A program made the position numbers and the translations under genes. A stretch of 39,336 bases of DNA, from assembly GCA_001873115.1 (NCBI GenBank), contig MNYK01000155.1, forward strand, positions 1 through 39,336. The letters are read 5' to 3'. The notes beneath the pieces are model-generated. The model had not been told where the DNA came from, did not search any database, and saw only the letters and a list, made by a program, of their open reading frames with translations. Numbering within the stretch: position 1 is the stretch's first letter; the number at the start of each line of letters is the position of its first letter. Shown here one piece after another: positions 24,925 through 32,767 of the stretch. The stretch is from Desulfobacterales bacterium CG2_30_60_27 (GTDB lineage: Bacteria > Desulfobacterota > Desulfobulbia > Desulfobulbales > CG2-30-60-27).

Positions 24925-25125
24925 TCAGCAACCGTGCTTAACCAGGAAGTCACGAACCATCTCGTTCATGACCTCAACCTGGTCCTGCCCCGTTTCGGCG
25001 ATGATGATCCACTTGCAGCGCTGAAAGGCGCGGACAAGGTCGGGGCTGACGTGCAGGGCAAGAATCTCGGTGGCGGCCGGCGTCGGCGCCCCGCCCTCCC
25101 CTGCCCTCTTCTCCTCATGACTCAT
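24925..25125 (-). CDS. Small conserved-looking protein, unknown function
   Basis: A 66-residue protein following hisA by 50 bases. After a charged, Gly/Ala-rich lead (MSHEEKRAGEGGAPTPAA), the rest reads as one compact domain: ILALHVSPDLVRAFQRCKW, IIIAETGQDQVEVMNEMV and RDFLVKHGC. The spacing of a short hydrophobic strand and two helices hints at a ribbon-helix-helix-like shape, but I do not recognise a family. The larger frame extending to 25440 overlaps hisA and is not used. The ribosome-binding site is weak. Confidence 0.5.
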   Translation of the reverse strand: MSHEEKRAGEGGAPTPAATEILALHVSPDLVRAFQRCKWIIIAETGQDQVEVMNEMVRDFLVKHGC

Positions 25126-25175
25126 ACACCATACCACGGCAACGCCCGCCGGAACAGGCCGCATGCAACGATCCT

Positions 25176-25946
25176 TTAGGTCGCCTCGCGTTGGTTGAAG
25201 GCCACGGCCTCGGCGTAGGTGATGCCGCTCCCGCCGAAAATGTCCAGGGCGCTGCCGATGGTAGCGTCCAGCCGGCCCTGGCCCAGTTCTCGCACCCGCA
25301 GAAGATCGGCCAGGTTCCGTACCCCGCCGGCGTAGGTGGTGGGCAGGGGCGACCATTGCCCCAGCTCCTTCACCAGGTCGTCGGCAATGCCTGCGCACTT
25401 GCCTTCCACATCCACGCCGTGCACCAGAAACTCGGCGCAAAACCCTGCGAAATACTGCAACGTATCAGGCGCGATCACCACCTCGGTAAACTTCTGCCAG
25501 CGGTCGGTGACCACATAATAGCGGTTCCCCTTCTTCCGGCAGCTCAGGTCGAGGACCAGCCTCTCGCGGCCCACCGCGTCCACCATGGCCCGCAGGCGGT
25601 CCTCGCGCACCCGCCCATCCCGAAAGACACAGGAGGTGACAATAACCGCCGCGGCCCCCCGCGTGAGCCAGGCCGGGGCATTCTCCGGGGTGATGCCGCC
25701 ACCGATCTGCAGGCCGCCAGGGTAAGCGGCCAGAGCCGCGGCTGCGGGCTCCTCATTGCCCGGGCCCAGCATGATGACGTGGCCGCCGGTCAGGCCGTCA
25801 CGCCGGTACATGGCCGCGAAGAAGGAAGACGGCTGCGCCGAGGTAAAGTTCACCCGCGGGTTGCGGCCCCCGTCCCCGGTAAGGGTGGAGCCAACAAGCT
25901 GCGTGACGCAACCGTTATGCAGGTCAATACAGGGTCTGAAGCGCAT
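25176..25946 (-). CDS. hisA: Eukaryotic-type HisA (ProFAR isomerase)
   Basis: Fourth-step enzyme of histidine biosynthesis, converting ProFAR to PRFAR, about 256 residues, TIM barrel. The sequence follows the fungal/plant HIS6 form rather than ordinary bacterial HisA: RFRPCIDLHNGCVTQLVGSTL at the start, then GGHVIMLGPGNEEPA, LQIGGGITPENAPAWL, VLDLSCRK, LVHGVDVEGKCAGI, TYAGGVRNLADL and GSALDIFGGSGITY. Catalytic Asp residues are expected in CIDLHNG and HGVDVEG, and both are present. ATG at 25946 begins the conserved domain and has GAGG upstream; a start at 25997 would add 17 unlikely residues. No other his gene is in the window. Confidence 0.9.
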   Translation of the reverse strand: MRFRPCIDLHNGCVTQLVGSTLTGDGGRNPRVNFTSAQPSSFFAAMYRRDGLTGGHVIMLGPGNEEPAAAALAAYPGGLQIGGGITPENAPAWLTRGAAAVIVTSCVFRDGRVREDRLRAMVDAVGRERLVLDLSCRKKGNRYYVVTDRWQKFTEVVIAPDTLQYFAGFCAEFLVHGVDVEGKCAGIADDLVKELGQWSPLPTTYAGGVRNLADLLRVRELGQGRLDATIGSALDIFGGSGITYAEAVAFNQREAT

Positions 25947-26043
25947 GATGGCCTCGTCCAGCAACAGAGGGGTACCCGCCCGGTGCATCCGCTGCAAGAG
26001 TACCTGGTTGGAAAGAATTTTGAAAGAGCGCAGCGCTTATGAC

Positions 26044-26070
26044 AAAAAAAGGAGGGGAAATCCCCTCCTT
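26044..26070 (-). terminator. Rho-independent terminator after the P-loop ATPase gene
   Basis: AAGGAGGGG (26049-26057) and CCCCTCCTT (26062-26070) form a perfect stem with a 4-base loop. On the minus strand it ends in seven T residues, 34 bases after the ATPase gene stop. Confidence 0.9.
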
Positions 26071-26103
26071 GACTGCATGCGTTACTGGCCAGGCCGACAT
26101 GCC

Positions 26104-26799
26104 CTACGGGTTGATCATGAGCGTCGCCGGGTCGAGGTGGAGGATGTTGCCCGGCCTGGTAGCCCCGGATTCGTCCTTCACCACGGTGAGCACCAGATTT
26201 TTCTGCTCAGGGTCCATCCGCAGCAGAATGGCGAGGTCGAACAGGTCGGCATAACCCCGACAGGACAGGGGAATCTCGACCTCGCTCGTCTCGGTTTCGT
26301 CCCGGTGGTAGCGCCCGGAGAACCAGGCCTGCAGGCCTTGGGCCTCGATGACCTGCCGCAGGCCCTCCAGTTCCGCCCGCTCCATGGTGGCGAAATCAAT
26401 ACCGTCCACCACCACGCAATCGGGCCGGAAGATATTCTGGGAAACCAGATCGTGCAGGCGTTCCTCGAATTTGGCCTTGGAGAAACCATCCTCGTTGAAG
26501 GTCATGATGAGTCGGTTCCGGTGGATATCCTCCTGGATACCGGCGGCGTCCTCCATGGTGGTGGCCGCCACCATGTCTTTAAAGATATCGTAGTACCAGG
26601 CCCTGGTTTTCTCGAGGCTCTGGCCGATGCTGACGTGCAGCACCCTTTTCCCGCGCAGAAGGCCGTCCAGGGCGATCTGTACCAGAATGGCGGTCTTGCC
26701 CAGTCCGGCCCGGGCCATGACCAGGCCCATGCGCTTCGGGCCGGACTCCGGGATCAGAATCCGCAAGGGATTCTTGGCAATGAAATCTTCTTTACGCAT
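26104..26799 (-). CDS. P-loop ATPase, RecA/DnaB-like, unknown role
   Basis: A 231-residue protein built around a RecA-like ATPase core: Walker A ARAGLGKTA (29-37), the strand RVLHVSIGQSLEKTRAWYYDIF and Walker B PDCVVVDGIDF (126-136), then AWFSGRYHRDE and RGYADLFDLAILLRMDPEQ. The layout resembles KaiC/DnaB-type single-domain ATPases, but the family has no function I know. ATG at 26799 lies 27 bases after the EF-G stop with only a weak GGGGAC upstream; a strong terminator follows. Co-transcription with EF-G suggests a housekeeping or translation-linked role, which is inference from position only. Confidence 0.7.
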   Translation of the reverse strand: MRKEDFIAKNPLRILIPESGPKRMGLVMARAGLGKTAILVQIALDGLLRGKRVLHVSIGQSLEKTRAWYYDIFKDMVAATTMEDAAGIQEDIHRNRLIMTFNEDGFSKAKFEERLHDLVSQNIFRPDCVVVDGIDFATMERAELEGLRQVIEAQGLQAWFSGRYHRDETETSEVEIPLSCRGYADLFDLAILLRMDPEQKNLVLTVVKDESGATRPGNILHLDPATLMINP

Positions 26800-26826
26800 A
26801 GCAGCGTCCCCATCTGAAAAATTCGG

Positions 26827-28905
26827 TTAGCGCGCCTTCTTTTTCCTGGCCTCTTCCATCAAGGTCTCGGCCACATTTTTTGGAACATGCCGGTAGGCCT
26901 TGAACTCCATGGTAAACTCGGCCTTGCCCTGGGTCAACGAGCGCAGGACCGTGGAATAACCGAACATCTCGGCCAGCGGCACATCGGCCTCCACCACAGT
27001 ATACGAGCCTTCCTCGAAAGTCCCAACAATAATCCCCCGCCGCTGGTTCAGGCTGCCCATGATCCCGCCCTGGAATTCGGTGGGCCCTTCCACGGCCACC
27101 TTCATGATCGGTTCCATGAGCACCGGGGCGGCCTTGCCATAGGCCTCCTTGAAGCCGCCGATGGCCCCGAGCTGGAAGGCGATGTCCGAGGAGTCCACCG
27201 CATGGGAGGCGCCGTCGTTGATTACCGCCCGCACCCCGGTGACCGGCGCCTCGGCCAGGGGGCCTTTTTCCATACTCTTCTTGAAGCCCTTGTCGCAGGC
27301 GGAGATATACTCGCGGGGAATGGAGCCGCCGACAATATTATCGACAAACTCGTATTCACCCTCTTCCAGGGGCTCCAGATAACCGGCCACCCGGGCGTAC
27401 TGGCCGGAGCCGCCGGTCTGCTTCTTATGGGTGTAATTGAATTCAGCGCGACGGGTGATGGTCTCGCGGTAGGCCACCTGGGGCTGCCCCACCTCCACCT
27501 CGGAGCCGTATTCCCGCCGCATGCGCTCCACGTATACCTCCAAGTGCAGCTCGCCCATGCCCGAGATGATGGTCTCGTTGGTCTCATGATCCACGAAGCT
27601 CTTGAAGGTGGGATCCTCCTTGGTAAAACGGTTCAGCGCCTTGGACATGTTGATCTGCGACTTGTTGTCCTTGGGGATGATGGCCAGGGAGATGACCGGG
27701 GCGGGCACGTGCATGGAGCTCATGGACATCGAGATGTCGCTGGCGGTGAAGGTATCGCCCGAGGCGCAGTCCACGCCGAACAGGGCGACGATATCGCCGG
27801 CCGTGGCGGTATCGATCTCTTCCATCTCGTCGGCATGCATGCGCACCAGACGGCCGATCTTCACCTTCTGGCCGGAGCGGCTGTTGACGATGGCATCGCC
27901 CTTTTTCAAGGTGCCTTGATAAACGCGGATATAGGTAAGCTGGCCGTAGCGGCCGTCTTCCAGCTTGAAGGCCAGGGAGACCAGGGGGGCATCCGGGGCG
28001 GACTGCAAGATCACCGGTTTCTCGCCATCATTCAGGTCCAGGGCGGTGTTCTCGATGTCGCCAGGCTGGGGCAGAAAGCGAGTCACCGCGTCCAGCAGCA
28101 ACTGCACCCCCTTATTTTTATAGGCGGAGCCCATGAGTACCGGCGCCATGGCCAGGGCCAGGGTGCCGCGTCGCACCGCGTCGTAGATCATCTCCGGGGT
28201 CGGGGTGCCCTCGAGCACCGCTTCCATCAGTTCGTCGGAAAACATGGAGGCGGCGTCCAGCATCAACTCGCGGTACTTGGCGGCCTCCTCGGCCATGTCG
28301 GCCGGGATCTCCGCCTCGCGGATGATCTCGCCGTTGTCGCCCTCGAAGTAGATGGCCTTCATGATGACCAGATCCACCAGCCCCTTGAGGTCGGCCTCCA
28401 GGCCGATGGGCAGTTGCATGAACACCGGGTTCAGATCCAGCTTGTCGCGAATCTGGCCGGCCACCCGGAAGGGGTTGGCGCCGCTGCGGTCGCACTTATT
28501 GATAAAGGCGATGCGGGGAACCTTGTAGCGGGTCATCTGCCGGTTGACGGTAATGGACTGGGACTGCACGCCGCCCACCGAGCAGAGGATGAGCACGGCG
28601 CCGTCCAGCACCCGCAGGGCGCGCTCCACCTCAATGGTGAAGTCCACATGCCCCGGCGTGTCGATGATATTGATGGTGTGATCCTTCCAGGTGCAGTAGG
28701 TGGCGGCGGACTGGATGGTGATGCCGCGCTCCTTTTCCAGCTCCATGGAATCCATTTTGGCGCCAACACCGTCCTTGCCACGCACCTCGTGGATGGCGTG
28801 GATGCGCTGGGTATAGAACAGGATCCGTTCGGTCAGGGTGGTCTTGCCCGAGTCAATATGGGCGCTGATGCCGATATTCCGGACTTTCTCCAGGTCTTTT
28901 GACAT
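26827..28905 (-). CDS. fusA: Elongation factor G (EFG1/spdEFG-like subfamily)
   Basis: Translational GTPase that drives ribosome translocation, 692 residues, the usual EF-G length. GTPase motifs are AHIDSGKT (15-22), RGITIQSA (60-67), DTPGH (82-86) and NKCD (136-139); the later EF-G domains are complete ([18 protein letters not shown] and [13 protein letters not shown]). The forms [14 protein letters not shown] and [20 protein letters not shown] are those of mitochondrial EFG1 and the spirochaete/planctomycete/delta spdEFG group rather than ordinary bacterial FusA. Members of that group divide labour with a second EF-G, one doing translocation and one recycling, so another copy is expected elsewhere. 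Start ATG at 28905 has GAGGAAGG upstream. It is not in a str operon with ribosomal protein genes. Confidence 0.93.
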   Translation of the reverse strand: MSKDLEKVRNIGISAHIDSGKTTLTERILFYTQRIHAIHEVRGKDGVGAKMDSMELEKERGITIQSAATYCTWKDHTINIIDTPGHVDFTIEVERALRVLDGAVLILCSVGGVQSQSITVNRQMTRYKVPRIAFINKCDRSGANPFRVAGQIRDKLDLNPVFMQLPIGLEADLKGLVDLVIMKAIYFEGDNGEIIREAEIPADMAEEAAKYRELMLDAASMFSDELMEAVLEGTPTPEMIYDAVRRGTLALAMAPVLMGSAYKNKGVQLLLDAVTRFLPQPGDIENTALDLNDGEKPVILQSAPDAPLVSLAFKLEDGRYGQLTYIRVYQGTLKKGDAIVNSRSGQKVKIGRLVRMHADEMEEIDTATAGDIVALFGVDCASGDTFTASDISMSMSSMHVPAPVISLAIIPKDNKSQINMSKALNRFTKEDPTFKSFVDHETNETIISGMGELHLEVYVERMRREYGSEVEVGQPQVAYRETITRRAEFNYTHKKQTGGSGQYARVAGYLEPLEEGEYEFVDNIVGGSIPREYISACDKGFKKSMEKGPLAEAPVTGVRAVINDGASHAVDSSDIAFQLGAIGGFKEAYGKAAPVLMEPIMKVAVEGPTEFQGGIMGSLNQRRGIIVGTFEEGSYTVVEADVPLAEMFGYSTVLRSLTQGKAEFTMEFKAYRHVPKNVAETLMEEARKKKAR

Positions 28906-28956
28906 AATTCCTTCCTCAACGTCCCTTGCGGGATAAGTCGTCTTCAGCCGGCCTTG

Positions 28957-28994
28957 AAAAAAAGAAAGGCCGGAAACAGATAATGCCTTCCGGC
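28957..28994 (-). terminator. Terminator between the SLOG-like gene and fusA
   Basis: On the minus strand GCCGGAA (28994-28988) pairs with TTCCGGC (28975-28969), followed by CTTTCTTTTTTT. The T-run lies in the loop of a second possible stem, 28948-28955 with 28966-28973 (8 perfect pairs), which would compete with the first. It lies just upstream of fusA. Confidence 0.6.
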
Positions 28995-29010
28995 TGCAAT
29001 GAAAACGGCA

Positions 29011-29051
29011 GGGCAGACAGCCTCGGCAGTTAGCGAAGAGGTTGTCTGCCC
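29011..29051 (-). other. 14-bp stem-loop upstream of fusA
   Basis: GGGCAGACAGCCTC (29011-29024) pairs along its whole length with 29038-29051, with one G-T wobble, around a 13-base loop. It lies after the SLOG-like gene and ahead of the terminator hairpin, so it may stabilise that transcript's 3' end or belong to the fusA leader. Confidence 0.5.
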
Positions 29052-29143
29052 GCAGTATGCGAATCGCGAAAAATACCTTTCCGCCTAGCCGTTGTCAAGA
29101 AAAAGATCATGGCAACCATGTCCGGACCCGACCGGACATGGTC

Positions 29144-29701
29144 CTAGGAAGCGGCAGGACCGAAAGAGTCGAGGAAGAGCTGAGCAATGGCCTGCTCGCC
29201 GGCCGCGGTCAGATGCCTGGTCCCGGCGCCGACAAAGGTGGTGTGGGCGATGCGCGGCGTGTCTTCGTGCCAGGCCCCTTCCCGCCAGGTGTACCACTGC
29301 GCCTTGTCCTGCCAGAAGACATGCACCGGCCGATTGAAGAGCTTGCCGAGTTCCACGGCCCAGCCGGTGCCGCCCTGCACCGTGCCGTCCTCGCGGATGG
29401 AACCTACGCAGAATATCTGGACGCCGCTGTTGACCATATGGAAGATGGTCTGCAGCACCTTGCGGATCTTATCGGCCTGGTAATAGGTGCGGCCCATCAT
29501 CTTCGAGACCAGTTCCATGCTGATGTCGCCGCGCCGCAGTTCCGCCTCGGCAAGCACCTGCACATTGGTGTTCCTGGCTGGCTGCTGTCCGGCAAAGGCG
29601 TACTGCACCTCACGGGCGCCCCACTTCTCGGCCATTTCCCCGAACCGGCTCTCGGCGCCCTGCAACCCGCCGCTGTACAAGGTACACTGCTTACTGTCCA
29701 T
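29144..29701 (-). CDS. SLOG-like Rossmann-fold protein
   Basis: A 185-residue protein with features of the SLOG (SMF/DprA-LOG) nucleotide-binding superfamily: LYSGGLQGAESRFGEMAEKWGA at the N-terminus, VQIFCVG in the middle, GGTGWAVELGK at 110-120 and VHVFWQDKAQWYTW after it. SLOG proteins bind nucleotides or nucleotide-derived ligands; the role of this one is unknown. ATG at 29701 is chosen over the upstream 29719 because GAGGTG sits six bases before it. It is transcribed alone, from a promoter candidate at 29759-29787 to the terminator before fusA. Confidence 0.6.
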   Translation of the reverse strand: MDSKQCTLYSGGLQGAESRFGEMAEKWGAREVQYAFAGQQPARNTNVQVLAEAELRRGDISMELVSKMMGRTYYQADKIRKVLQTIFHMVNSGVQIFCVGSIREDGTVQGGTGWAVELGKLFNRPVHVFWQDKAQWYTWREGAWHEDTPRIAHTTFVGAGTRHLTAAGEQAIAQLFLDSFGPAAS

Positions 29702-29758
29702 GGCGACACCTCGCGTCATTGTATCCGGGTATCCGGTAAAATCGAAAAAAAGATTTCT

Positions 29759-29787
29759 TGCTTACCTGGAAAAAGGGCGCTTGTCAA
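29759..29787 (-). promoter_or_regulatory. Candidate promoter of the SLOG-like gene
   Basis: On the minus strand a perfect -35 TTGACA (29787-29782) is followed after 17 bases by TAAGCA (29764-29759), a poor -10. It lies in the 29702-29992 interval, which otherwise shows no gene. Confidence 0.4.
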
Positions 29788-29992
29788 GCGAGAAAGCCCA
29801 TGAAATCGCGCGGAAGGAAACGGGTTACGGACGGGTTTTCCCTCGCCCTGCCTGGGCCCGCACGACATTCTTGCCGAGCCGGCATCACCTGGCATAGCAA
29901 GGGGCAACAACGGAGTCAGTGCAATCTGCTTTGCCCTTTTGTCACCCTGCCCCCTTTCCACCAACTCGTCTTTTCGTCGAGATAGTTCAGCG

Positions 29993-31966
29993 TTATAGCA
30001 AAATATAAAGCAGAACAATGGTAGTCAGGGCGGAATAAAGCAGATAGATCCCCAGGACGCCGTGCTGGAGAAAGGAGCGCGTTTTGAAGGCGACCCAGGC
30101 GAGGGCGTGGCAGCCCGGATAGATCATCCGGTCGAGAATCACATCCGGGGTGTGGTCGGCGCCATGGCTTCGCTCCGGGAAGAAACCCCGGACCTCCCCT
30201 TTCTCGATGTCGGTCCACAGGCCCCAGTGGAACAGCCCGGTCAGCATTTCGGCAAAGGATGCCGCGGTGTACTGCATCCGGCTGGTGGGCTGCGGATAGC
30301 CGCAACCCCAGGTGGCCGGACGTTTTGGGGCGATAACCGCCCGGCGTTGCAGGAGGGCGAGAATGGCGGTCAGGCCCAGGAATAACAAGGCCCCCACACT
30401 GATCCAGCCTACCGGCGCCAGAGTCGCCGGGAAAGCGGCCGGGCCGGCCGCGCCCCCCCAGGCCGCGATGCCGCCGCCCAGAAGATCGACCACGGTCAAT
30501 GGCATAATGCCGATGACCCCGCAGCAGCCAAGAATGACGGCCATCGGCAAAATCATGGTCAGCGGCGCCTCGGTTGGCAAAGAAGGCAAAGGCTTGCGGG
30601 GTTCGCCTAAAAAGGTTACCCCGAAAACCTTGACAAAACAGGCCACCGCCAGGGCGCCGATGATGGCCAGAATGGGCGCCGCCACCACCAGCATGGACAT
30701 GCCGAGCGGGGCGCCAGGGGCCTGGGAGTGCAGCAGCCCCAGGTAGATCAGCCATTCGCTGACAAAACCGTTCAAGGGTGGCAGCCCGCAGATGGCCACC
30801 GCCCCGCCGAGGAAGAAGAGCGCGGTGGCCGGCAGGCGGCGAAGCAGGCCGCCGTACTGGTCGATCTGCCTGGTACCGGTGGCGTTGATCAGGGAGCCGG
30901 CGCTCAGGAACAGGAGAGACTTGAACAGGCCGTGGTTGATGACATGCAGGAGGGCGCCGGCCAGGCCCAAGGCCATGAGGGCGGGCTGCCCGAAGCTCTT
31001 GCCGAGCAAGGCGACCCCGAGACCCAGGAGGATGATGCCGATGTTCTCGACGCTGTGATAGGCCAGCAGCCGCTTGATGTCGTGCTGGGCAATGGCGAAG
31101 GCCACTCCCATCACCCCGGAGACCGCCCCCAGGCTGAGCACGGTCCAGCCCCACCAGGGCGGAATATCGCCGAAGAAACTCGCCAGCCGGACGATCCCGT
31201 AAATCCCCATCTTGATCATCACGCCGCTCATCAATGCCGAGACATGGCTCGGGGCCGCGGCATGGGCCCCGGGCAGCCAGATGTGCAGGGGCATGATCCC
31301 GGCCTTGAGCCCGAAGCCAAAGAGGGCCAGCAGAAAGATGGCGGCGGCGATGGGGGTTGTCCCGTTCAGGGCGGCGACCGCGGGAAAATCGAAGCTGCCC
31401 GACTGCCGGACAAGGAGAATGAACATCGCGTACAGGGCCAGGGTGCCGGCATGGGTCGCGGCCAGGTATACAAAGGCGGCGCGGCGGACCTCCTTTTTTT
31501 CCTGCTCGGTCAGGATCAGCATGAAGCCGGCGATGGCCATCACCTCCCAGACTACCAGAAAGAGCACCCCGTTCCGGCAGGCCGGCAGCAGGACGATGAC
31601 CGCGGCCAGGATACCGTACCAGAGCCGCAGCCGGCCGGCGGTGGCATAGCGCTTATGATGCGGCCAGTAGCCCAGGCCGTAGATCGCCCCCAGGCCACTG
31701 ACGAGAAAGGCGGGCAGCAGGAAGATCGCGGCGAGGCCGTCAAGTCGGAGGAGGATATGGCCGCCGGGCAGGGACCAGGCCAGGTCGATTTCCGTAAGCG
31801 GGGCGATGACGGCCCCGACCGTGGCGGCCAGCCCGGCCATGGCGCCGGCGGCCAGAAGCATGGCGCTGCTTCGTTCCCCGATGGCCGAGCGCCGGCCGAT
31901 CAGCCAGGCCGGTAAGCCGGAAAACAGCATAACGATTACGGCAAGTGCATATACCTTGATTAGCAT
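29993..31966 (-). CDS. Second HyfB/NuoL-like antiporter subunit
   Basis: A 657-residue membrane protein of the Mrp/NuoL/HyfB proton-conducting family, the last gene of the hydrogenase-related operon. Many transmembrane segments are visible. Family landmarks are WEVMAIAGFMLILTEQEKKEVRRAAFVYL (conserved Glu), GFGLKAGIMPLHIWLPGAH (conserved Lys) and AIAQHDIKRLLAYHSVENIGI, then GLPPLNGFVSEWLIYLGLL. The C-terminal part carries WGCGYPQPTSRMQYTAASFAEM, which HyfB proteins share. It is a clear paralogue of the first gene of the same operon. Starting ATG at 31966 has no strong ribosome-binding site and lies nine bases after the ferredoxin-HyfI gene. It probably translocates H+ or Na+. Confidence 0.9.
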   Translation of the reverse strand: MLIKVYALAVIVMLFSGLPAWLIGRRSAIGERSSAMLLAAGAMAGLAATVGAVIAPLTEIDLAWSLPGGHILLRLDGLAAIFLLPAFLVSGLGAIYGLGYWPHHKRYATAGRLRLWYGILAAVIVLLPACRNGVLFLVVWEVMAIAGFMLILTEQEKKEVRRAAFVYLAATHAGTLALYAMFILLVRQSGSFDFPAVAALNGTTPIAAAIFLLALFGFGLKAGIMPLHIWLPGAHAAAPSHVSALMSGVMIKMGIYGIVRLASFFGDIPPWWGWTVLSLGAVSGVMGVAFAIAQHDIKRLLAYHSVENIGIILLGLGVALLGKSFGQPALMALGLAGALLHVINHGLFKSLLFLSAGSLINATGTRQIDQYGGLLRRLPATALFFLGGAVAICGLPPLNGFVSEWLIYLGLLHSQAPGAPLGMSMLVVAAPILAIIGALAVACFVKVFGVTFLGEPRKPLPSLPTEAPLTMILPMAVILGCCGVIGIMPLTVVDLLGGGIAAWGGAAGPAAFPATLAPVGWISVGALLFLGLTAILALLQRRAVIAPKRPATWGCGYPQPTSRMQYTAASFAEMLTGLFHWGLWTDIEKGEVRGFFPERSHGADHTPDVILDRMIYPGCHALAWVAFKTRSFLQHGVLGIYLLYSALTTIVLLYILL

Positions 31967-31974
31967 CGGTTCGC

Positions 31975-32730
31975 TTAGCGTTTCCCCAGCAGGCGCAGCA
32001 GGCCGTCCAGGATGGTGTATGGCTGCGGCGGGCAGCCGGGGATGAACAGATCAACCGGCAGCAGGGAGTCGAGCCCGGCGCTCACCTCGGGGCTGCCGCG
32101 GAAGGGGCCGCCGCCGATGGCGCACGCCCCGACGGCGATAACGATCTTGGGCGCCGGGACCGCCTCGTAGGTGGCCAGCAGCGCGGCCCGCATATGTTCG
32201 GTGACCGGGCCGGTGACCAGGATGCCGTCGGCATGGCGAGGCGAGGCGACAAACGAGATCCCGAAGCGGCCGAGGTCGTAGACCAGGGTGCCGAGGACGT
32301 TGCAGTCGGCCTCGCAGGCGTTGCAGCCGCCGGCCGAGACCACCCGCAACTGCAGGGAACGACCGAAAAGTCGGTGCAGTTCCCGGCCCAGGCGCTCGGC
32401 CAGGGCCAGTTCCTGGCCGGGTTTCATGATGAGATCATCCCGGTTTCTGACCGCAAGGCGATAGTCGCGGCTGAAGCCGATGCGGCCGTGGCGGCAGGCC
32501 GGACAGTCGGCGCAGAACAGACACCGCCCCAGATCGATGGTGACCTGGCCGGCAGCGTCGATGGCGCAGGCCTCGAAGGGGCAGTTTTGCACGCAAGCCC
32601 GGCAGCCCTCCGGACAGCCCGGGGAAACGACCGGCAGCCCCCGGAAAGGCTCCGGCAGCACCGGCTCCTGCCGTGGGAACTTCCCGGTCCGGTAACCCTG
32701 GCGAAATCGTTCAGCAATCACCCTGAACAT
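31975..32730 (-). CDS. Ferredoxin-HyfI/NuoB fusion subunit
   Basis: Electron-wiring subunit of 251 residues. Residues 30-90 form a two-cluster ferredoxin (C39, C43, C46, C50 and C70, C73, C76, C79). Residues 105-250 are a NuoB/HycG-type small subunit with ligands for the N2-like cluster: CNAC at 136-139, C203 in VGACAIGGGP and C233 in PGCPPQP. In complex I and Hyf these two parts are usually separate proteins (NuoI/HyfH and NuoB/HyfI), so this is a fusion. ATG at 32730 has AAGGAGAA seven bases upstream. It would pass electrons from an unknown donor toward the HyfG-like subunit. Confidence 0.9.
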   Translation of the reverse strand: MFRVIAERFRQGYRTGKFPRQEPVLPEPFRGLPVVSPGCPEGCRACVQNCPFEACAIDAAGQVTIDLGRCLFCADCPACRHGRIGFSRDYRLAVRNRDDLIMKPGQELALAERLGRELHRLFGRSLQLRVVSAGGCNACEADCNVLGTLVYDLGRFGISFVASPRHADGILVTGPVTEHMRAALLATYEAVPAPKIVIAVGACAIGGGPFRGSPEVSAGLDSLLPVDLFIPGCPPQPYTILDGLLRLLGKR

Positions 32731-32767
32731 AGATTCTCCTTGCTGACGTCATCGGCTGCTCAACATA

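Noticed and set aside
25176-25440. Upstream extension of the small protein that ends at 24925
   Set aside because: The longer frame overlaps hisA and its extra part is Arg/Gly-rich shadow sequence; the internal ATG at 25125 begins the plausible protein.
26887-28902. A 671-codon plus-strand open frame
   Set aside because: Antisense to EF-G and low-complexity; the opposite strand carries an unmistakable EF-G.
28948-28994. Transcription attenuator or riboswitch controlling fusA
   Set aside because: The alternative stem would form only after the T-run is made, too late to prevent termination, and no known riboswitch core is recognisable.
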